Notes: generated from the letters alone by a model not told the origin. 43,527 nucleotides of DNA from Methylotenera sp. (GCA_014378845.1 JACMNB010000014.1:1-43527), one strand, 5' to 3'; counted from the first letter of the stretch, positions 1 through 7,873 are shown. Made by a program: numbers and translations.

Positions 1-1
1 A

Positions 2-76
2 TTGCTAGACTTTGTTAGAGGTAAAATTTTTACTGAACAATGTTGGAATATTATTGAAATACAAATAATCGAGTGA
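2..76 (+). CDS. Possible C-terminal end of a protein cut by the window edge
   Basis: Reading from base 2 gives 24 codons ending at TGA (74-76), with the residues LLDFVRGKIF followed by TEQCWNIIEIQIIE. The composition looks protein-like, but too little is present to recognise a family. It runs opposite to the tRNA and rpoD. It could also be chance open frame. Confidence 0.25.
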   Translation: MLDFVRGKIFTEQCWNIIEIQIIE

Positions 77-177
77 GTAGAATAGTGCTGAATTTTTTGT
101 CAGATAAAACCAACAGGCTAAAAACCTACCGTCTCAATTATACTCATTTTAATATTTGTAAGTGGACTTCCCAGACT

Positions 178-315
178 TCAGTAGACATTTGATAATACAA
201 GCGCTTGATCAAAACGCATACCATAAACATAACCAACAAAAGAAGAATCAAAATCTCCCAGTAATTTAAATAATTGGGATTCATTCGTAATAATTGTGTT
301 GATTAAATCACTCAT
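178..315 (-). CDS. Small 45-residue ORF, unknown; possibly a truncated gene
   Basis: An ATG at 315 opens a 45-codon frame that begins MSDLINTIITNESQLF and ends at a TGA at 178-180. The residue mix looks like real protein rather than antisense noise, and a 24-bp inverted repeat lies just upstream. No domain is recognised, and the abrupt end suggests the N-terminal remnant of a longer gene. Shine-Dalgarno support is weak. Confidence 0.3.
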   Translation of the reverse strand: MSDLINTIITNESQLFKLLGDFDSSFVGYVYGMRFDQALVLSNVY

Positions 316-329
316 ATTTATCCATTTTT

Positions 330-353
330 ATTTGTTAGTATTTATTAACAAAT
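330..353. repeat. Inverted repeat upstream of the 45-residue ORF
   Basis: ATTTGTTA and TAACAAAT form 8-bp arms around an 8-base spacer. It lies 15-38 bases upstream of the ATG at 315, in an operator-like position, but the AT-richness makes chance pairing possible. Confidence 0.4.
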
Positions 354-423
354 AAAATAACAGAAATTCCTATTTTGAGTGAAGGTTGCAGAATGCATAT
401 TAGCTATGACATACTGACTCAGT

Positions 424-460
424 AAAACAAAAACGACCTAGAGATTTCTCCCTAAGTCGT
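424..460 (-). terminator. Rho-independent terminator of the tRNA-Ile(CAU) gene
   Basis: On the minus strand, 7 bases past the tRNA CCA end, ACGACTTAG...GGAGA pairs with TCTC.TAGGTCGT in a long stem with one wobble and one bulge, followed directly by a T-rich run. The position and form fit termination of the tRNA transcript. Confidence 0.8.
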
Positions 461-466
461 CTTAAA

Positions 467-758
467 TGGTGGCCCCTCTGTGAGTCGAACACAGTACCAA
501 CGGATTCTGGTTTGTGACGGTTTCCCGCCTCCCTGGACTATGCCTTCACCATAACAATCATACGATTGCATTAGGTGGGTGCCGTCTAGTCTCTACACGT
601 TCAACAAGCATTTCTACCTGAAGCTTCGCTCGGCATTGCCTTGTGCATTGCTGCCGTCAGGTTTCACCGAATTTGACACCATCCCATATACAGTTTCCAC
701 GTATATGGCACATTTACATATGAGTCCGCTGCTCTAACCAAGCATGAGCTAAGGGGCC
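467..758 (-). tRNA. ileX: tRNA-Ile(CAU), interrupted by a group I intron
   Basis: This is the isoleucine tRNA whose CAU anticodon is converted by TilS to lysidine-AU so that it reads AUA codons. The 5' exon (720-758, 39 nt) gives acceptor GGCCCCT, D-stem GCTC/GAGC and the anticodon arm up to CAT. The 3' exon (467-506, 40 nt) gives AA-TCCGT, a 5-base variable loop, T-arm CTGTG-TTCGACT-CACAG, acceptor AGGGGCC, discriminator A and an encoded CCA. Joined, the exons make a normal 79-nt tRNA with all stems paired. The 213-nt intron sits between anticodon base 36 and base 37. The gene lies downstream of rpoD on the same strand and has its own terminator. It is called Ile rather than Met because the acceptor and arm sequences match the tRNA-Ile2 family and because Azoarcus carries the same intron at this site. 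The gene symbol is assigned by analogy. Confidence 0.93.
507..719 (-). ncRNA. Self-splicing group I intron (subgroup IC3, Azoarcus type)
   Basis: This intron lies in the anticodon loop of tRNA-Ile(CAU). On the minus strand it opens with ATGTAAATGTGCC, so that internal guide GTG can pair with exon CAT and form the U-G wobble of P1. A P2 stem capped by a GGAAAC-type tetraloop follows (CCATATAC/GTATATGG). Next come the catalytic core strings GAGACTAGACGGCACCC and GGCATAGTCCAGGGA, whose ACTAGA/TAGTC parts form P7, the guanosine-binding site. The P9 stem is capped by GAAA, and the terminal omega-G is at 507. It encodes no homing endonuclease. It closely matches my recollection of the about 205-nt Azoarcus BH72 pre-tRNA-Ile intron, including the core and tetraloops, while peripheral stems differ in sequence but keep pairing. 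Function (self-splicing) is inferred from this match. Confidence 0.93.
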
Positions 759-902
759 GTAAACTTACAACGTGGGCATTTTATAGCACATACCCACATT
801 TATTCTATTCTGAAACCACTTACTTAATATTGTTTCAGTTTTACAAATTACTTTTTACTGCTATATACGCCTAAGCACATGAAAATTATCTTAAAACTTT
901 CT

Positions 903-941
903 AAAAAAATTTTAGAGCATCGGATTATGAGTCCGCTGCTC
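903..941 (-). terminator. Terminator-like hairpin built from the tRNA fragment, behind rpoD
   Basis: On the minus strand GAGCA (937-941) pairs with TGCTC (915-919), and inside it CGGA pairs with TCCG around the loop CTCATAA. Only one G-A mismatch separates the two helices. TAAAA and then seven T follow. The stem uses the D-arm 3' strand and anticodon arm of the partial tRNA. It is the only terminator-like structure between rpoD and the full tRNA gene. The four A before the T-run make it less than ideal. Confidence 0.55.
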
Positions 942-965
942 TAACCAAGCATGAGCTAAGGGGCC
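921..965 (-). pseudogene. Intronless 5' half of tRNA-Ile(CAU)
   Basis: These 45 bases are identical to bases 1-45 of the spliced form of the nearby tRNA: acceptor 5' strand, whole D-arm with the same unusual loop, and anticodon arm with CTCATAA uninterrupted. The match stops after AATCCG, where the sequence turns into ATGCTCTAAAA. No variable loop, T-arm or 3' acceptor strand follows, so it cannot be a working tRNA. It lies 20 bases behind the rpoD stop codon in the same orientation as the full gene. Confidence 0.85.
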
Positions 966-985
966 GTAACTCGTTAATGGTGTAG

Positions 986-2932
986 TTAATCTTGTCCTGT
1001 TTCCAAGAAACTACGCAGTCGTTCTGAGCGTGTTGGATGACGCAATTTACGCAGCGCTTTTGCCTCAATTTGGCGAATGCGTTCGCGAGTGACATCAAAC
1101 TGTTTGCCTACTTCTTCAAGCGTGTGATCCGTGTTCATCTCTATACCAAAGCGCATACGCAGCACTTTTGCTTCGCGCGGCGTAAGAGATTCTAGCACTT
1201 CGCTGGTGGCATCGCGCAAGCTGGCATAAACGGCGGCTTCCATCGGCGCAAGTGTAGCATTGTCTTCAATAAAATCGCCCAAATGGCTGTCTTCATCATC
1301 GCCAATGGGCGTTTCCATCGAGATAGGCTCTTTGCTTATTTTTAAGATTTTACGAATCTTATCTTCTGGCATTTCCATTTTTTCGGCCAACAAGGCCGGG
1401 TCTGGCTCTATGCCTGTTTCTTGCAAAATTTGACGCGAAATACGATTCATTTTATTAATCGTTTCAATCATATGCACAGGAATACGAATCGTACGCGCTT
1501 GGTCGGCAATACTGCGCGTAATCGCTTGGCGAATCCACCACGTGGCATAAGTAGAAAACTTATAGCCACGGCGATATTCAAACTTATCGACCGCTTTCAT
1601 TAGGCCAATATTGCCTTCTTGAATCAAATCTAAAAATTGCAGGCCGCGATTGGTGTATTTTTTAGCAATTGAAATCACCAAACGCAAGTTGGCTTCAATC
1701 ATTTCGCGTTTAGCACGGCGCGCGCGCGCCTCACCCGTGGTCATTTGCTTGTTAATTTCTTTTAGCTCTTTAATCGGAATACCGACTTTAGTTTCTAACG
1801 CAATTAGTCTATCTTGTTGATCGACAATAGAGTGTTTATAACGCACCAATTTTTCAATATACGGTTTTTCTAAGCGCAATTCGTTATCTAGCCAAGTTAA
1901 GTTAATCTCGTTACCTGGAAAGCTTTTGATGAAATGTGGGCGCGGCATACCCGATTTATCTACGCAAAATTCCATAATTTTACGTTCGTGACCGCGCACT
2001 TCTTCCACCAAAATACGCACTTGTTCGCACAAGGCTTCAACCTGTTTGGCAGAGAATCGAAACGCCGTTAGCTCTTGCAACACCGATTCATGCAGCTTTT
2101 TATAGCCCGCATTTTGCGAACCTTCATTTTCGCGAATCAAGTTCATCTCGGTGTTGGCCTTGCGAATAATCGCAAAACGCTTTAATACTTCTTCTTTTAA
2201 TTTTGCCAATGCCTCAGCTGAGATTGCGGCGGCTTTTGCGCCATCTTCATCATCGTCTTCATCGGCATCAACATCAGGCTCTTCTTCATCGGCCACTTCG
2301 GCGGCAATTGCATCTTCTAAACCAATATCGCTATCAATTAAGCCATCCACCAAATCATCAACACTTAGCTCATCTTTTTCGACTTTATCAACCATATTTA
2401 ATAATTGAGTAATCGTGGTCGGGCAAGCAGCAATCGCTTGCACCATGTGTTTTAGGCCATCTTCAATACGTTTGGCGATTTCAATTTCGCCTTCGCGCGT
2501 CAGCAAATCTACCGTACCCATCTCGCGCATATACATACGTACTGGGTCTGTGGTGCGGCCAAAGTCAGAATCTACCGTGGCTAGCGCAGCCTCTGCCTCT
2601 TCTACCGCATCTTCGTCGGTTACAGGTGCTGGCGCATCCGACATTAACAACACTTCAGCATCAGGCGCTTCTTCGTACACCTGAATGCCCATATCGTTAA
2701 TCATGCCAATAATGCCGTCAATTTGCTCAGAGTTTTGTACGTCATCTGGCAAGTGATCGTTAATCTCAGCATAAGTTAAATAGCCGCGCTCTTTACCCAA
2801 AATAATCAGCGTTTTTAAACGTGAACGGCGCGCTTCGGCGTCCATCGCCACTGCCGCTGGATCTAGCGCCGCTTCGGCTGCTAGCTTATTCCGCTCTTTT
2901 TCTAGGGTTTTGTCTGATTTTGGTCTGGCCAT
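986..2932 (-). CDS. rpoD: RNA polymerase primary sigma factor RpoD (sigma-70)
   Basis: This is the housekeeping sigma factor that directs RNA polymerase to -10/-35 promoters. From the ATG at 2932 it has 648 residues. Visible parts are region 1.1, region 1.2 ([16 protein letters not shown]), an acidic spacer rich in D and E in the non-conserved region, regions 2.1-2.4 with [20 protein letters not shown], and region 4.2 with [17 protein letters not shown] near the C-terminus. The open frame extends 10 codons further to a TTG at 2962. I prefer the ATG giving MARPKSDK because GGATCAGG precedes it and the upstream codons fall in a tandem repeat. It is the last gene of the rpsU-yqeY-dnaG-rpoD cluster but has its own likely promoter at 3031-3059. 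Confidence 0.97.
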   Translation of the reverse strand: MARPKSDKTLEKERNKLAAEAALDPAAVAMDAEARRSRLKTLIILGKERGYLTYAEINDHLPDDVQNSEQIDGIIGMINDMGIQVYEEAPDAEVLLMSDAPAPVTDEDAVEEAEAALATVDSDFGRTTDPVRMYMREMGTVDLLTREGEIEIAKRIEDGLKHMVQAIAACPTTITQLLNMVDKVEKDELSVDDLVDGLIDSDIGLEDAIAAEVADEEEPDVDADEDDDEDGAKAAAISAEALAKLKEEVLKRFAIIRKANTEMNLIRENEGSQNAGYKKLHESVLQELTAFRFSAKQVEALCEQVRILVEEVRGHERKIMEFCVDKSGMPRPHFIKSFPGNEINLTWLDNELRLEKPYIEKLVRYKHSIVDQQDRLIALETKVGIPIKELKEINKQMTTGEARARRAKREMIEANLRLVISIAKKYTNRGLQFLDLIQEGNIGLMKAVDKFEYRRGYKFSTYATWWIRQAITRSIADQARTIRIPVHMIETINKMNRISRQILQETGIEPDPALLAEKMEMPEDKIRKILKISKEPISMETPIGDDEDSHLGDFIEDNATLAPMEAAVYASLRDATSEVLESLTPREAKVLRMRFGIEMNTDHTLEEVGKQFDVTRERIRQIEAKALRKLRHPTRSERLRSFLETGQD

Positions 2933-2952
2933 GCCTGATCCTATTCTATACG

Positions 2953-2982
2953 TACTATTCAAGTACTATTCACTTACTATTC
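2953..2982. repeat. 11-bp tandem repeat in the rpoD leader
   Basis: TACTATTC occurs at 2953, 2964 and 2975, an exact 11-base period, with a further CTATTC at 2941. The repeat lies between the -10 box and the rpoD start codon, so it is transcribed as GAATAGTA units. Eleven bases is close to one helical turn, which would place any bound protein on one face. Confidence 0.65.
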
Positions 2983-3030
2983 GTTGAGTCCTGCTATTTT
3001 CTATCTGCCACTTAACGCAGAAAACCCGCA

Positions 3031-3059
3031 ATTATACTGCAAAAAGCGCTTAATTTTAA
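3031..3059 (-). promoter_or_regulatory. Predicted sigma-70 promoter of rpoD
   Basis: On the minus strand a perfect -10 box TATAAT (3031-3036) has TTAAAA 17 bases upstream (3054-3059). It lies about 100 bases before the rpoD ATG in the dnaG-rpoD gap. Confidence 0.6.
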
Positions 3060-3125
3060 GCCCTTGTTGGCACTTTTTACTTAAGATTGAATCGCTTAGC
3101 AACCTTTTAGGTTTTATAGCAAGGT

Positions 3126-4874
3126 TTAAGTTTTTTTGGCCGTTAAATTTTTAAGCATTTCGCGCTCATCAATGGTTAATGCGCTAAACGGCTTTTCTTT
3201 CAGCGCATCCAACATGCTAAGACCTTGCTTTTGCTGCGCCAGCTCTACTAATTGGGTACGCGCACCCTCAAATTCAAGCGCAAAATCCAAAGTCTCGTCC
3301 AACAAATGCAATTCACGCCCAATATCATGCAACAATCGCGGGGCAATTTGCGATTCAATGGTGTGTAGCAAAGCAGCTGGCTTAGATTTTGGCTGCGCAA
3401 GCGCCGCTTGGATAGTGACTTGCAGCAGCAGATCTTCTTCATTAAAGCCCTGCGCAAAACTACTATGTTCTAACTTCACCAAATCAGGCCGCATCAAAGC
3501 CATCAGTACAAACCGTTTTTTAATGCTAATTGGCGCACGGCTTTGGCGTTGCGTGGCCTTGGCTGGCGGCCTGTTTGGCGCAGGCAGCTTTAGCAAGCTT
3601 TGCATTTCAGCTTCCGTCACATCGGCCAGCTCTGCAATGCGTTTACGCAACATCAGTGAAAATCTGGGCGCGGTAATTTGCCGCAAAATTGGCTCGGCTT
3701 CGTTTAAAAACTGTACTTTATCTTCTTGCGAGTTTAAGGCGTTATTTTCGCTTAAATGCTGCACAATATATTGCGAAAGCGGCATAGCAGCCTGCATTTC
3801 AGCCTCAATTTTTTCTTTGCCATACTCGCGCACATAGCTGTCTGGGTCATGCTCTTTTGGCAGAAATAAAAAGCGTAATTTTAGGCCATCTGTTAACGCT
3901 GGCAGCGCATTCATCGCCGCGCGCCAAGCGGCGGTGCGCCCGGCATTATCGCCATCAAAACAAAATACAATTTCGTCAGTTTGGCGCATTAATTTGGTAA
4001 TGTGAAATGGCGTGGTCGCGGTGCCAAGTGCGGCTACTGCATATTCAATACCGTATTGCGCTAGCGCTACCACGTCCATATAACCTTCCACCACCAGCAC
4101 GCGACCTGCGTCACGAATGGCGCGGCGTGCGACGAATAAGCCATACAATTCATGGCCTTTTTGAAATAGCGGCGTTTCGGGTGAGTTGTAATATTTTGGC
4201 GTGTCTTCGTTGTTAATCACGCGCCCGCCAAAGCCAATCACTTGGCCTTTTTGGTCATGAATTGGAAACATAATGCGGTCACGAAAACGGTCGTAACGCT
4301 TGCCTTGATCATTCTCCACCACCAAACCCGCGGTTTGCAAGGCTTGGTTTTCGTAATTGGCAAATACGCTTTGCAAGTTTTGCCAGCCCGCAGGCGCATA
4401 ACCAATTTGAAATTTGGCCGCGATTACGCCGCTTAATCCACGGCCCTTTAAATATTCAATCGCACGAGGTGAATTTTTTAGCTCCGCCTTGTAATAATTA
4501 GCCGCTTGTTGCAAGGTTTCTTGCAAACCCAGTTTGATGGTTTTATTTTGCGCATCAACCTCTCGCGATTGCGGTGTAGAATCTTCTTTAGGCACAATCA
4601 TGCCGACATTTTTGGCTAAATCGTTTATCGCCTCAATAAAACTTAGCCCTGCATATTCCATTAAAAAGCCAATGGCCGTGCCGTGCGCACCGCAACCAAA
4701 GCAATGATAAAACTGCTTGGTGGGGCTTACCGTAAAGCTGGGGGATTTTTCATTGTGGAACGGGCAACAAGCAGAATAATTCGCACCCGCTTTTTTCAGC
4801 GGCACGCTTTTGTCTATTACGTCAACCACGTCGACGCGATTGAGTAACTCTTGGATGAAACTTTCTGGAATCAT
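3126..4874 (-). CDS. dnaG: DNA primase DnaG
   Basis: DnaG makes RNA primers for lagging-strand synthesis at the replication fork with DnaB helicase. The 582-residue length is typical. The N-terminal CHC2 zinc finger has C37, H40, C58 and C61 (CCPFH and CFGCG). The RNA polymerase core follows (GFGGRVI, near residue 215), then the Toprim fold with VLVVEGYMD (catalytic Glu) and FCFDGDNAGR (metal-binding Asp). The C-terminal part is the DnaB-interacting helical region. It sits between yqeY and rpoD, the classic macromolecular-synthesis order. A strong terminator separates it from yqeY, so it may be read by partial readthrough or from a weak promoter. No good Shine-Dalgarno precedes the ATG, which would fit low expression. 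Confidence 0.97.
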   Translation of the reverse strand: MIPESFIQELLNRVDVVDVIDKSVPLKKAGANYSACCPFHNEKSPSFTVSPTKQFYHCFGCGAHGTAIGFLMEYAGLSFIEAINDLAKNVGMIVPKEDSTPQSREVDAQNKTIKLGLQETLQQAANYYKAELKNSPRAIEYLKGRGLSGVIAAKFQIGYAPAGWQNLQSVFANYENQALQTAGLVVENDQGKRYDRFRDRIMFPIHDQKGQVIGFGGRVINNEDTPKYYNSPETPLFQKGHELYGLFVARRAIRDAGRVLVVEGYMDVVALAQYGIEYAVAALGTATTPFHITKLMRQTDEIVFCFDGDNAGRTAAWRAAMNALPALTDGLKLRFLFLPKEHDPDSYVREYGKEKIEAEMQAAMPLSQYIVQHLSENNALNSQEDKVQFLNEAEPILRQITAPRFSLMLRKRIAELADVTEAEMQSLLKLPAPNRPPAKATQRQSRAPISIKKRFVLMALMRPDLVKLEHSSFAQGFNEEDLLLQVTIQAALAQPKSKPAALLHTIESQIAPRLLHDIGRELHLLDETLDFALEFEGARTQLVELAQQKQGLSMLDALKEKPFSALTIDEREMLKNLTAKKT

Positions 4875-4889
4875 AGGTATGAGTTCAAA

Positions 4890-4914
4890 TAAAAAAAGGA
4901 GCTTTCGCTCCTTT
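4890..4914 (-). terminator. Terminator/attenuator between yqeY and dnaG
   Basis: On the minus strand AAAGGAGC-GAAA-GCTCCTTTTTTT forms an 8-bp stem with a GAAA tetraloop and a T7 tail. An attenuating terminator between rpsU and dnaG is known in enteric macromolecular-synthesis operons; here it lies after yqeY, 15 bases before the dnaG ATG. Confidence 0.85.
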
Positions 4915-4935
4915 CGTTTTGCTGCGTACTTTTAA

Positions 4936-5379
4936 TTAGCTCAAACGCGCTTTAATCAAGCCTGAAACCTTGCCCATATCCGCCATGCCAGCAACCAACG
5001 GCTTCACTAAACCAACCACTTTGCCCATGTCTTTTGCGCCTTGTGCGCCGCTGTCGGCAATCACCTGGTCAACAATCGCGCTAATTTCAGCATCACTCAT
5101 TTGTTTTGGCAGGTAAGTTTGCAATACGCTCACTTCAAACTTTTCAATATCGGCTAAATCTACACGGTTAGCTGATTCAAATGCAGAGATTGAATCGCGG
5201 CGTTGTTTGAGCATTTTTTCAATGACAGCAATCACGTCTGCATCCGTCAGCTCAATGCGCTCATCGACCTCGCGCTGCTTAATGGCAGAAAGTAACAGGC
5301 GAACCGCCCCAAGACGCGCGCTATCCTTAGCGCGCATGGCGGTTTTCATGTCTTCGGTGATTTGGTTTTTTAAGCTCAT
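4936..5379 (-). CDS. yqeY: GatB/YqeY domain protein
   Basis: This 147-residue protein is a complete YqeY family member, related to the C-terminal tRNA-binding region of GatB, the amidotransferase subunit. The N-terminal helical part (MSLKNQITEDMKTAMRAKD) and the C-terminal part with DMGKVVGLVKP and DMGKVSGLIK repeats are characteristic. Its cellular role is not settled; tRNA-dependent amidation or a stand-alone tRNA-binding function has been suggested from the domain. It lies between rpsU and dnaG, as in many proteobacteria, and a strong terminator follows, so it probably shares the rpsU transcript. The start is the ATG at 5379; the ORF has no good alternative. Confidence 0.93.
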   Translation of the reverse strand: MSLKNQITEDMKTAMRAKDSARLGAVRLLLSAIKQREVDERIELTDADVIAVIEKMLKQRRDSISAFESANRVDLADIEKFEVSVLQTYLPKQMSDAEISAIVDQVIADSGAQGAKDMGKVVGLVKPLVAGMADMGKVSGLIKARLS

Positions 5380-5420
5380 TGTTTTAAAAACTTATAGACT
5401 AAAAACTTGCAGAGCTCGGT

Positions 5421-5714
5421 TTACTTGCTAATGTACTTGTCGAAATTGGCTGAATAATCGGCCACGTTTTCGGTGAGCGCCAATTTGTATTGACTAACAA
5501 AATACTCAATCGCGGCATCTTTTTCAGCTTCAAATGCTTCTTTATTGCCGCATTGTGATGCAATCACAAACGCATTAAAGCGCGCTGACGAGTAAGCAAA
5601 ACCCGCACTGACCACACCGCGATCAGTATCGTTTTGAGCGTTGGCGTGTGCAATAAAGCTATCTGCCACTTTCCAAAAAGCATCATTTTCTGGTTTGACT
5701 TGTGATTCTGCCAT
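5421..5714 (-). CDS. DUF3144 family protein
   Basis: A 97-residue acidic protein with no signal peptide or membrane segment. The motif FWKVADSFIAHAN near the N-terminus and the helical, Ala-rich body match the DUF3144 family, which has no known function. The ATG at 5714 lies 10 bases after the rpsU stop, so it is almost certainly co-transcribed with rpsU; yqeY starts 41 bases further on. Its insertion inside the ribosomal protein-primase-sigma cluster suggests a housekeeping or growth-linked role, but this is only positional. Confidence 0.82.
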   Translation of the reverse strand: MAESQVKPENDAFWKVADSFIAHANAQNDTDRGVVSAGFAYSSARFNAFVIASQCGNKEAFEAEKDAAIEYFVSQYKLALTENVADYSANFDKYISK

Positions 5715-5724
5715 TGGTTAACTC

Positions 5725-5937
5725 TTAATACAGTTTTGCTGGAAGGGTCTGATTACGCAGGCGACGATACTGACGTTTAACCGCAGCAGCGGCTTTACGT
5801 TTACGTTCCCATGTTGGCTTTTCGTAAAATTCGCGCGCGCGCAAATCATTCAACAAACCAGTTTTTTCAATTAGGCGTTTAAAACGGCGCAGGGCAACGT
5901 CAAACGGCTCATTCTCTTTTACGCGTACACTAGACAT
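5725..5937 (-). CDS. rpsU: 30S ribosomal protein S21
   Basis: A 70-residue, highly basic protein of normal S21 length. It begins [21 protein letters not shown] and ends with an Arg/Lys-rich helix ([17 protein letters not shown] region). S21 binds the 30S platform near the anti-Shine-Dalgarno helix and helps initiation. It is the first gene of the macromolecular-synthesis cluster, with AAGAGAG as ribosome binding site and a good sigma-70 promoter at 6029-6057. Divergent tsaD lies on the other side, the common rpsU/tsaD pairing in proteobacteria. Confidence 0.97.
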   Translation of the reverse strand: MSSVRVKENEPFDVALRRFKRLIEKTGLLNDLRAREFYEKPTWERKRKAAAAVKRQYRRLRNQTLPAKLY

Positions 5938-6028
5938 TAATTCTCTCTTATCGACTGTCGTTCAGGTTTTAAATGGTTAATTACTCAAATAAACGGTTTA
6001 CCCGTTACAAACTTGAGAAAAGCCTGAC

Positions 6029-6057
6029 ATATTAATCGTATAATGCTTTTTTTTCAA
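6029..6057 (-). promoter_or_regulatory. Predicted sigma-70 promoter of rpsU operon
   Basis: On the minus strand TTGAAA (6052-6057), a 17-base spacer and TAATAT (6029-6034) form a good promoter about 92 bases before the rpsU ATG. A TATAAT on the plus strand at 6040 could serve tsaD, but it lacks a well-spaced -35 box. Confidence 0.6.
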
Positions 6058-6135
6058 CCTTTATCATACTTTTCTATGGCTTTTATGCAGTTGCCATAAA
6101 AGAATTCAACAAGCGTTATTCAATTGTAGGCATTC

Positions 6136-7173
6136 ATGTTAGTACTGGGTTTTGAATCATCGTGCGACGAAACTGGCGTTGCATTATACGACACCGAATT
6201 GGGGCTGCTATCGCACGCACTACATTCGCAAGTTGAAATGCATGCAGAATTTGGCGGCGTGGTGCCAGAGCTTGCCTCGCGGGACCATATTCGGCGGGCC
6301 TTGCCGCTAACCGAAATCGTATTAAAGCAAGCCAATAAAATCTTAAAAGATATTGATGCAATCGCCTACACGCAAGGCCCAGGCTTGGCTGGTGCGCTGT
6401 TGGTGGGTACCAGCATTGCGCAATCGCTAGCTTTTGCGCTTAATGTGCCAAGCCTGGGTGTACATCATTTAGAAGGCCATCTGCTGGCGCCCTTGTTAGA
6501 AGCAAATCCGCCACAATTTCCGTTTATTGCACTATTAGTTTCTGGCGGGCATAGTCAATTAATGCGCGTGGATGGCATTGGCGAATATGAATTGCTGGGC
6601 GATACGCTAGACGACGCGGCGGGCGAAGCGTTTGATAAAACGGCGAAATTACTCGGCCTTGGTTACCCCGGCGGGCCAGCATTGGCAAAGCTTGCGACGC
6701 TAGGAAGTGCTCACTTTACACTGCCAAGACCGAAGCTAAACAGCAAGGATTTAAACTTTAGTTTTAGCGGTTTAAAAACGGCAGTGCTTACATTGGTGAA
6801 TAATAATCAGCCGCTGACGGATGACATTAAAAAAAATATCGCTTGGGAATTTCAAGAAGCTGTCACTGAAATACTCACCACAAAATGTATGGCGGCTTTG
6901 CGTGAAACAGGCTTAGACAGCTTGGTAGTTTCTGGCGGTGTGGGCGCAAACACAAGGCTGAGAGAAAGACTAAATGCGGCAACTAAGAAAAAACTCTGTA
7001 AAGTGAGTTATCCAAGATTAGAATTTTGCACCGACAACGGCGCGATGATTGCTTTTGCAGGCGCGATGAGGTTGAAAGCACATGCCCTGCAAGCCAATAA
7101 CCACGAGGCTGCTGGCGCATATGCTTTTAGCATAAAGCCACGCTGGAATTTGGCCGAACTAACAAAACCTTAA
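6136..7173 (+). CDS. tsaD: tRNA N6-threonylcarbamoyladenosine transferase TsaD
   Basis: TsaD, with TsaB and TsaE, transfers the threonylcarbamoyl group to A37 of ANN-decoding tRNAs. The 345-residue protein starts [19 protein letters not shown], the typical N-terminus, and has the metal-binding histidines H111 and H115 (GVHHLEGH), the ASKH-fold phosphate motif [10 protein letters not shown], and the C-terminal [12 protein letters not shown]. It is divergent from rpsU. One of its substrates is tRNA-Ile, including the intron-split tRNA in this window, whose A37 is the first base after the intron. Confidence 0.97.
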   Translation: MLVLGFESSCDETGVALYDTELGLLSHALHSQVEMHAEFGGVVPELASRDHIRRALPLTEIVLKQANKILKDIDAIAYTQGPGLAGALLVGTSIAQSLAFALNVPSLGVHHLEGHLLAPLLEANPPQFPFIALLVSGGHSQLMRVDGIGEYELLGDTLDDAAGEAFDKTAKLLGLGYPGGPALAKLATLGSAHFTLPRPKLNSKDLNFSFSGLKTAVLTLVNNNQPLTDDIKKNIAWEFQEAVTEILTTKCMAALRETGLDSLVVSGGVGANTRLRERLNAATKKKLCKVSYPRLEFCTDNGAMIAFAGAMRLKAHALQANNHEAAGAYAFSIKPRWNLAELTKP

Positions 7174-7180
7174 ACATCAT

Positions 7181-7241
7181 TCGCGCAATCAATTGCGATC
7201 CTACGAATGCACACAATGTAGGAGCGATTTTTAAATCGCGA
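7181..7241. repeat. Imperfect palindromic repeat (REP-like) after tsaD
   Basis: TCGCGCAATCAATTGCGAT-CCTAC and GTAGG-AGCGATTTTTAAATCGCGA are related inverted arms around a 13-base spacer. The second arm resembles the TGTAGGAGCGATT-type intergenic repeats seen in many beta- and gammaproteobacteria. It lies in the convergent tsaD/plsY gap and could also act as a bidirectional terminator. Confidence 0.65.
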
Positions 7242-7252
7242 GCTGTAAAACT

Positions 7253-7873
7253 TTATCTTTTTTTAAACCCAGATTCTGTACCATTCATCAACTTTTGAAT
7301 ATTGCTTTTATGCCGCCAAACCAGCATAACCGCCATCACCAGCACCATCAGCACATAATCTTTATAGGGCAACAAAAAACACGCATAAATGGGCGACAAT
7401 GCAGCCGCCGCAATGGCAGATAACGAAGAAATTCGGGTAATAGCAAACACTAAAATCCATGTAATTAAACACGCTAGTGCCAACCAGCCAGAAACCGCCA
7501 GCATCACACCCAGCGCGGTTGCCACGCCTTTTCCCCCTTTAAATTTATGATAAATAGGGTATAAATGCCCAAAGAAAACCGCCAAACCCACCGCGGCCAC
7601 CACCCACATCAACATATCGGTTTGCAACGCCAACCAAACAGGCAGCCAGCCCTTAAGCGCATCCCCCAGCAACGTTAAAATGGCGGGCAATTTTTTACCA
7701 CTACGCGCAATATTAGTGGCCCCAATATTGCCACTACCCACGGTGCGCGGGTCTGGCAGGCCAAATAGCTTGCTCAATAAAATGCCAAACGAAATTGACC
7801 CGATAAGATAAGCGGCAACAATCCACACTAACGGAATTAAAGTAACGGGAATAAAACCTAACTCATTCATCAA
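7253..7873 (-). CDS. plsY: Glycerol-3-phosphate acyltransferase PlsY
   Basis: PlsY moves an acyl group from acyl-phosphate to glycerol-3-phosphate, the first step of phospholipid synthesis with PlsX, in the inner membrane. The 206-residue protein has several hydrophobic segments and the family motifs GSGNIGATNIAR (motif 1) and GHLYPIYHKFKGGKGVAT (motif 2). It is slightly basic at the C-terminus (FKKR). plsY next to tsaD and folB is a common proteobacterial arrangement. It is convergent with tsaD and divergent from folB. Confidence 0.95.
   Translation of the reverse strand: MMNELGFIPVTLIPLVWIVAAYLIGSISFGILLSKLFGLPDPRTVGSGNIGATNIARSGKKLPAILTLLGDALKGWLPVWLALQTDMLMWVVAAVGLAVFFGHLYPIYHKFKGGKGVATALGVMLAVSGWLALACLITWILVFAITRISSLSAIAAAALSPIYACFLLPYKDYVLMVLVMAVMLVWRHKSNIQKLMNGTESGFKKR

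Noticed and set aside
921-965. A second functional tRNA-Ile gene
   Set aside because: Only the 5' half is present; T-arm and 3' acceptor strand are missing.
2151-2684. Open frames on the plus strand within rpoD
   Set aside because: They are antisense to the acidic region of rpoD; Ser/Ala-rich composition comes from the complement of Asp/Glu codons.
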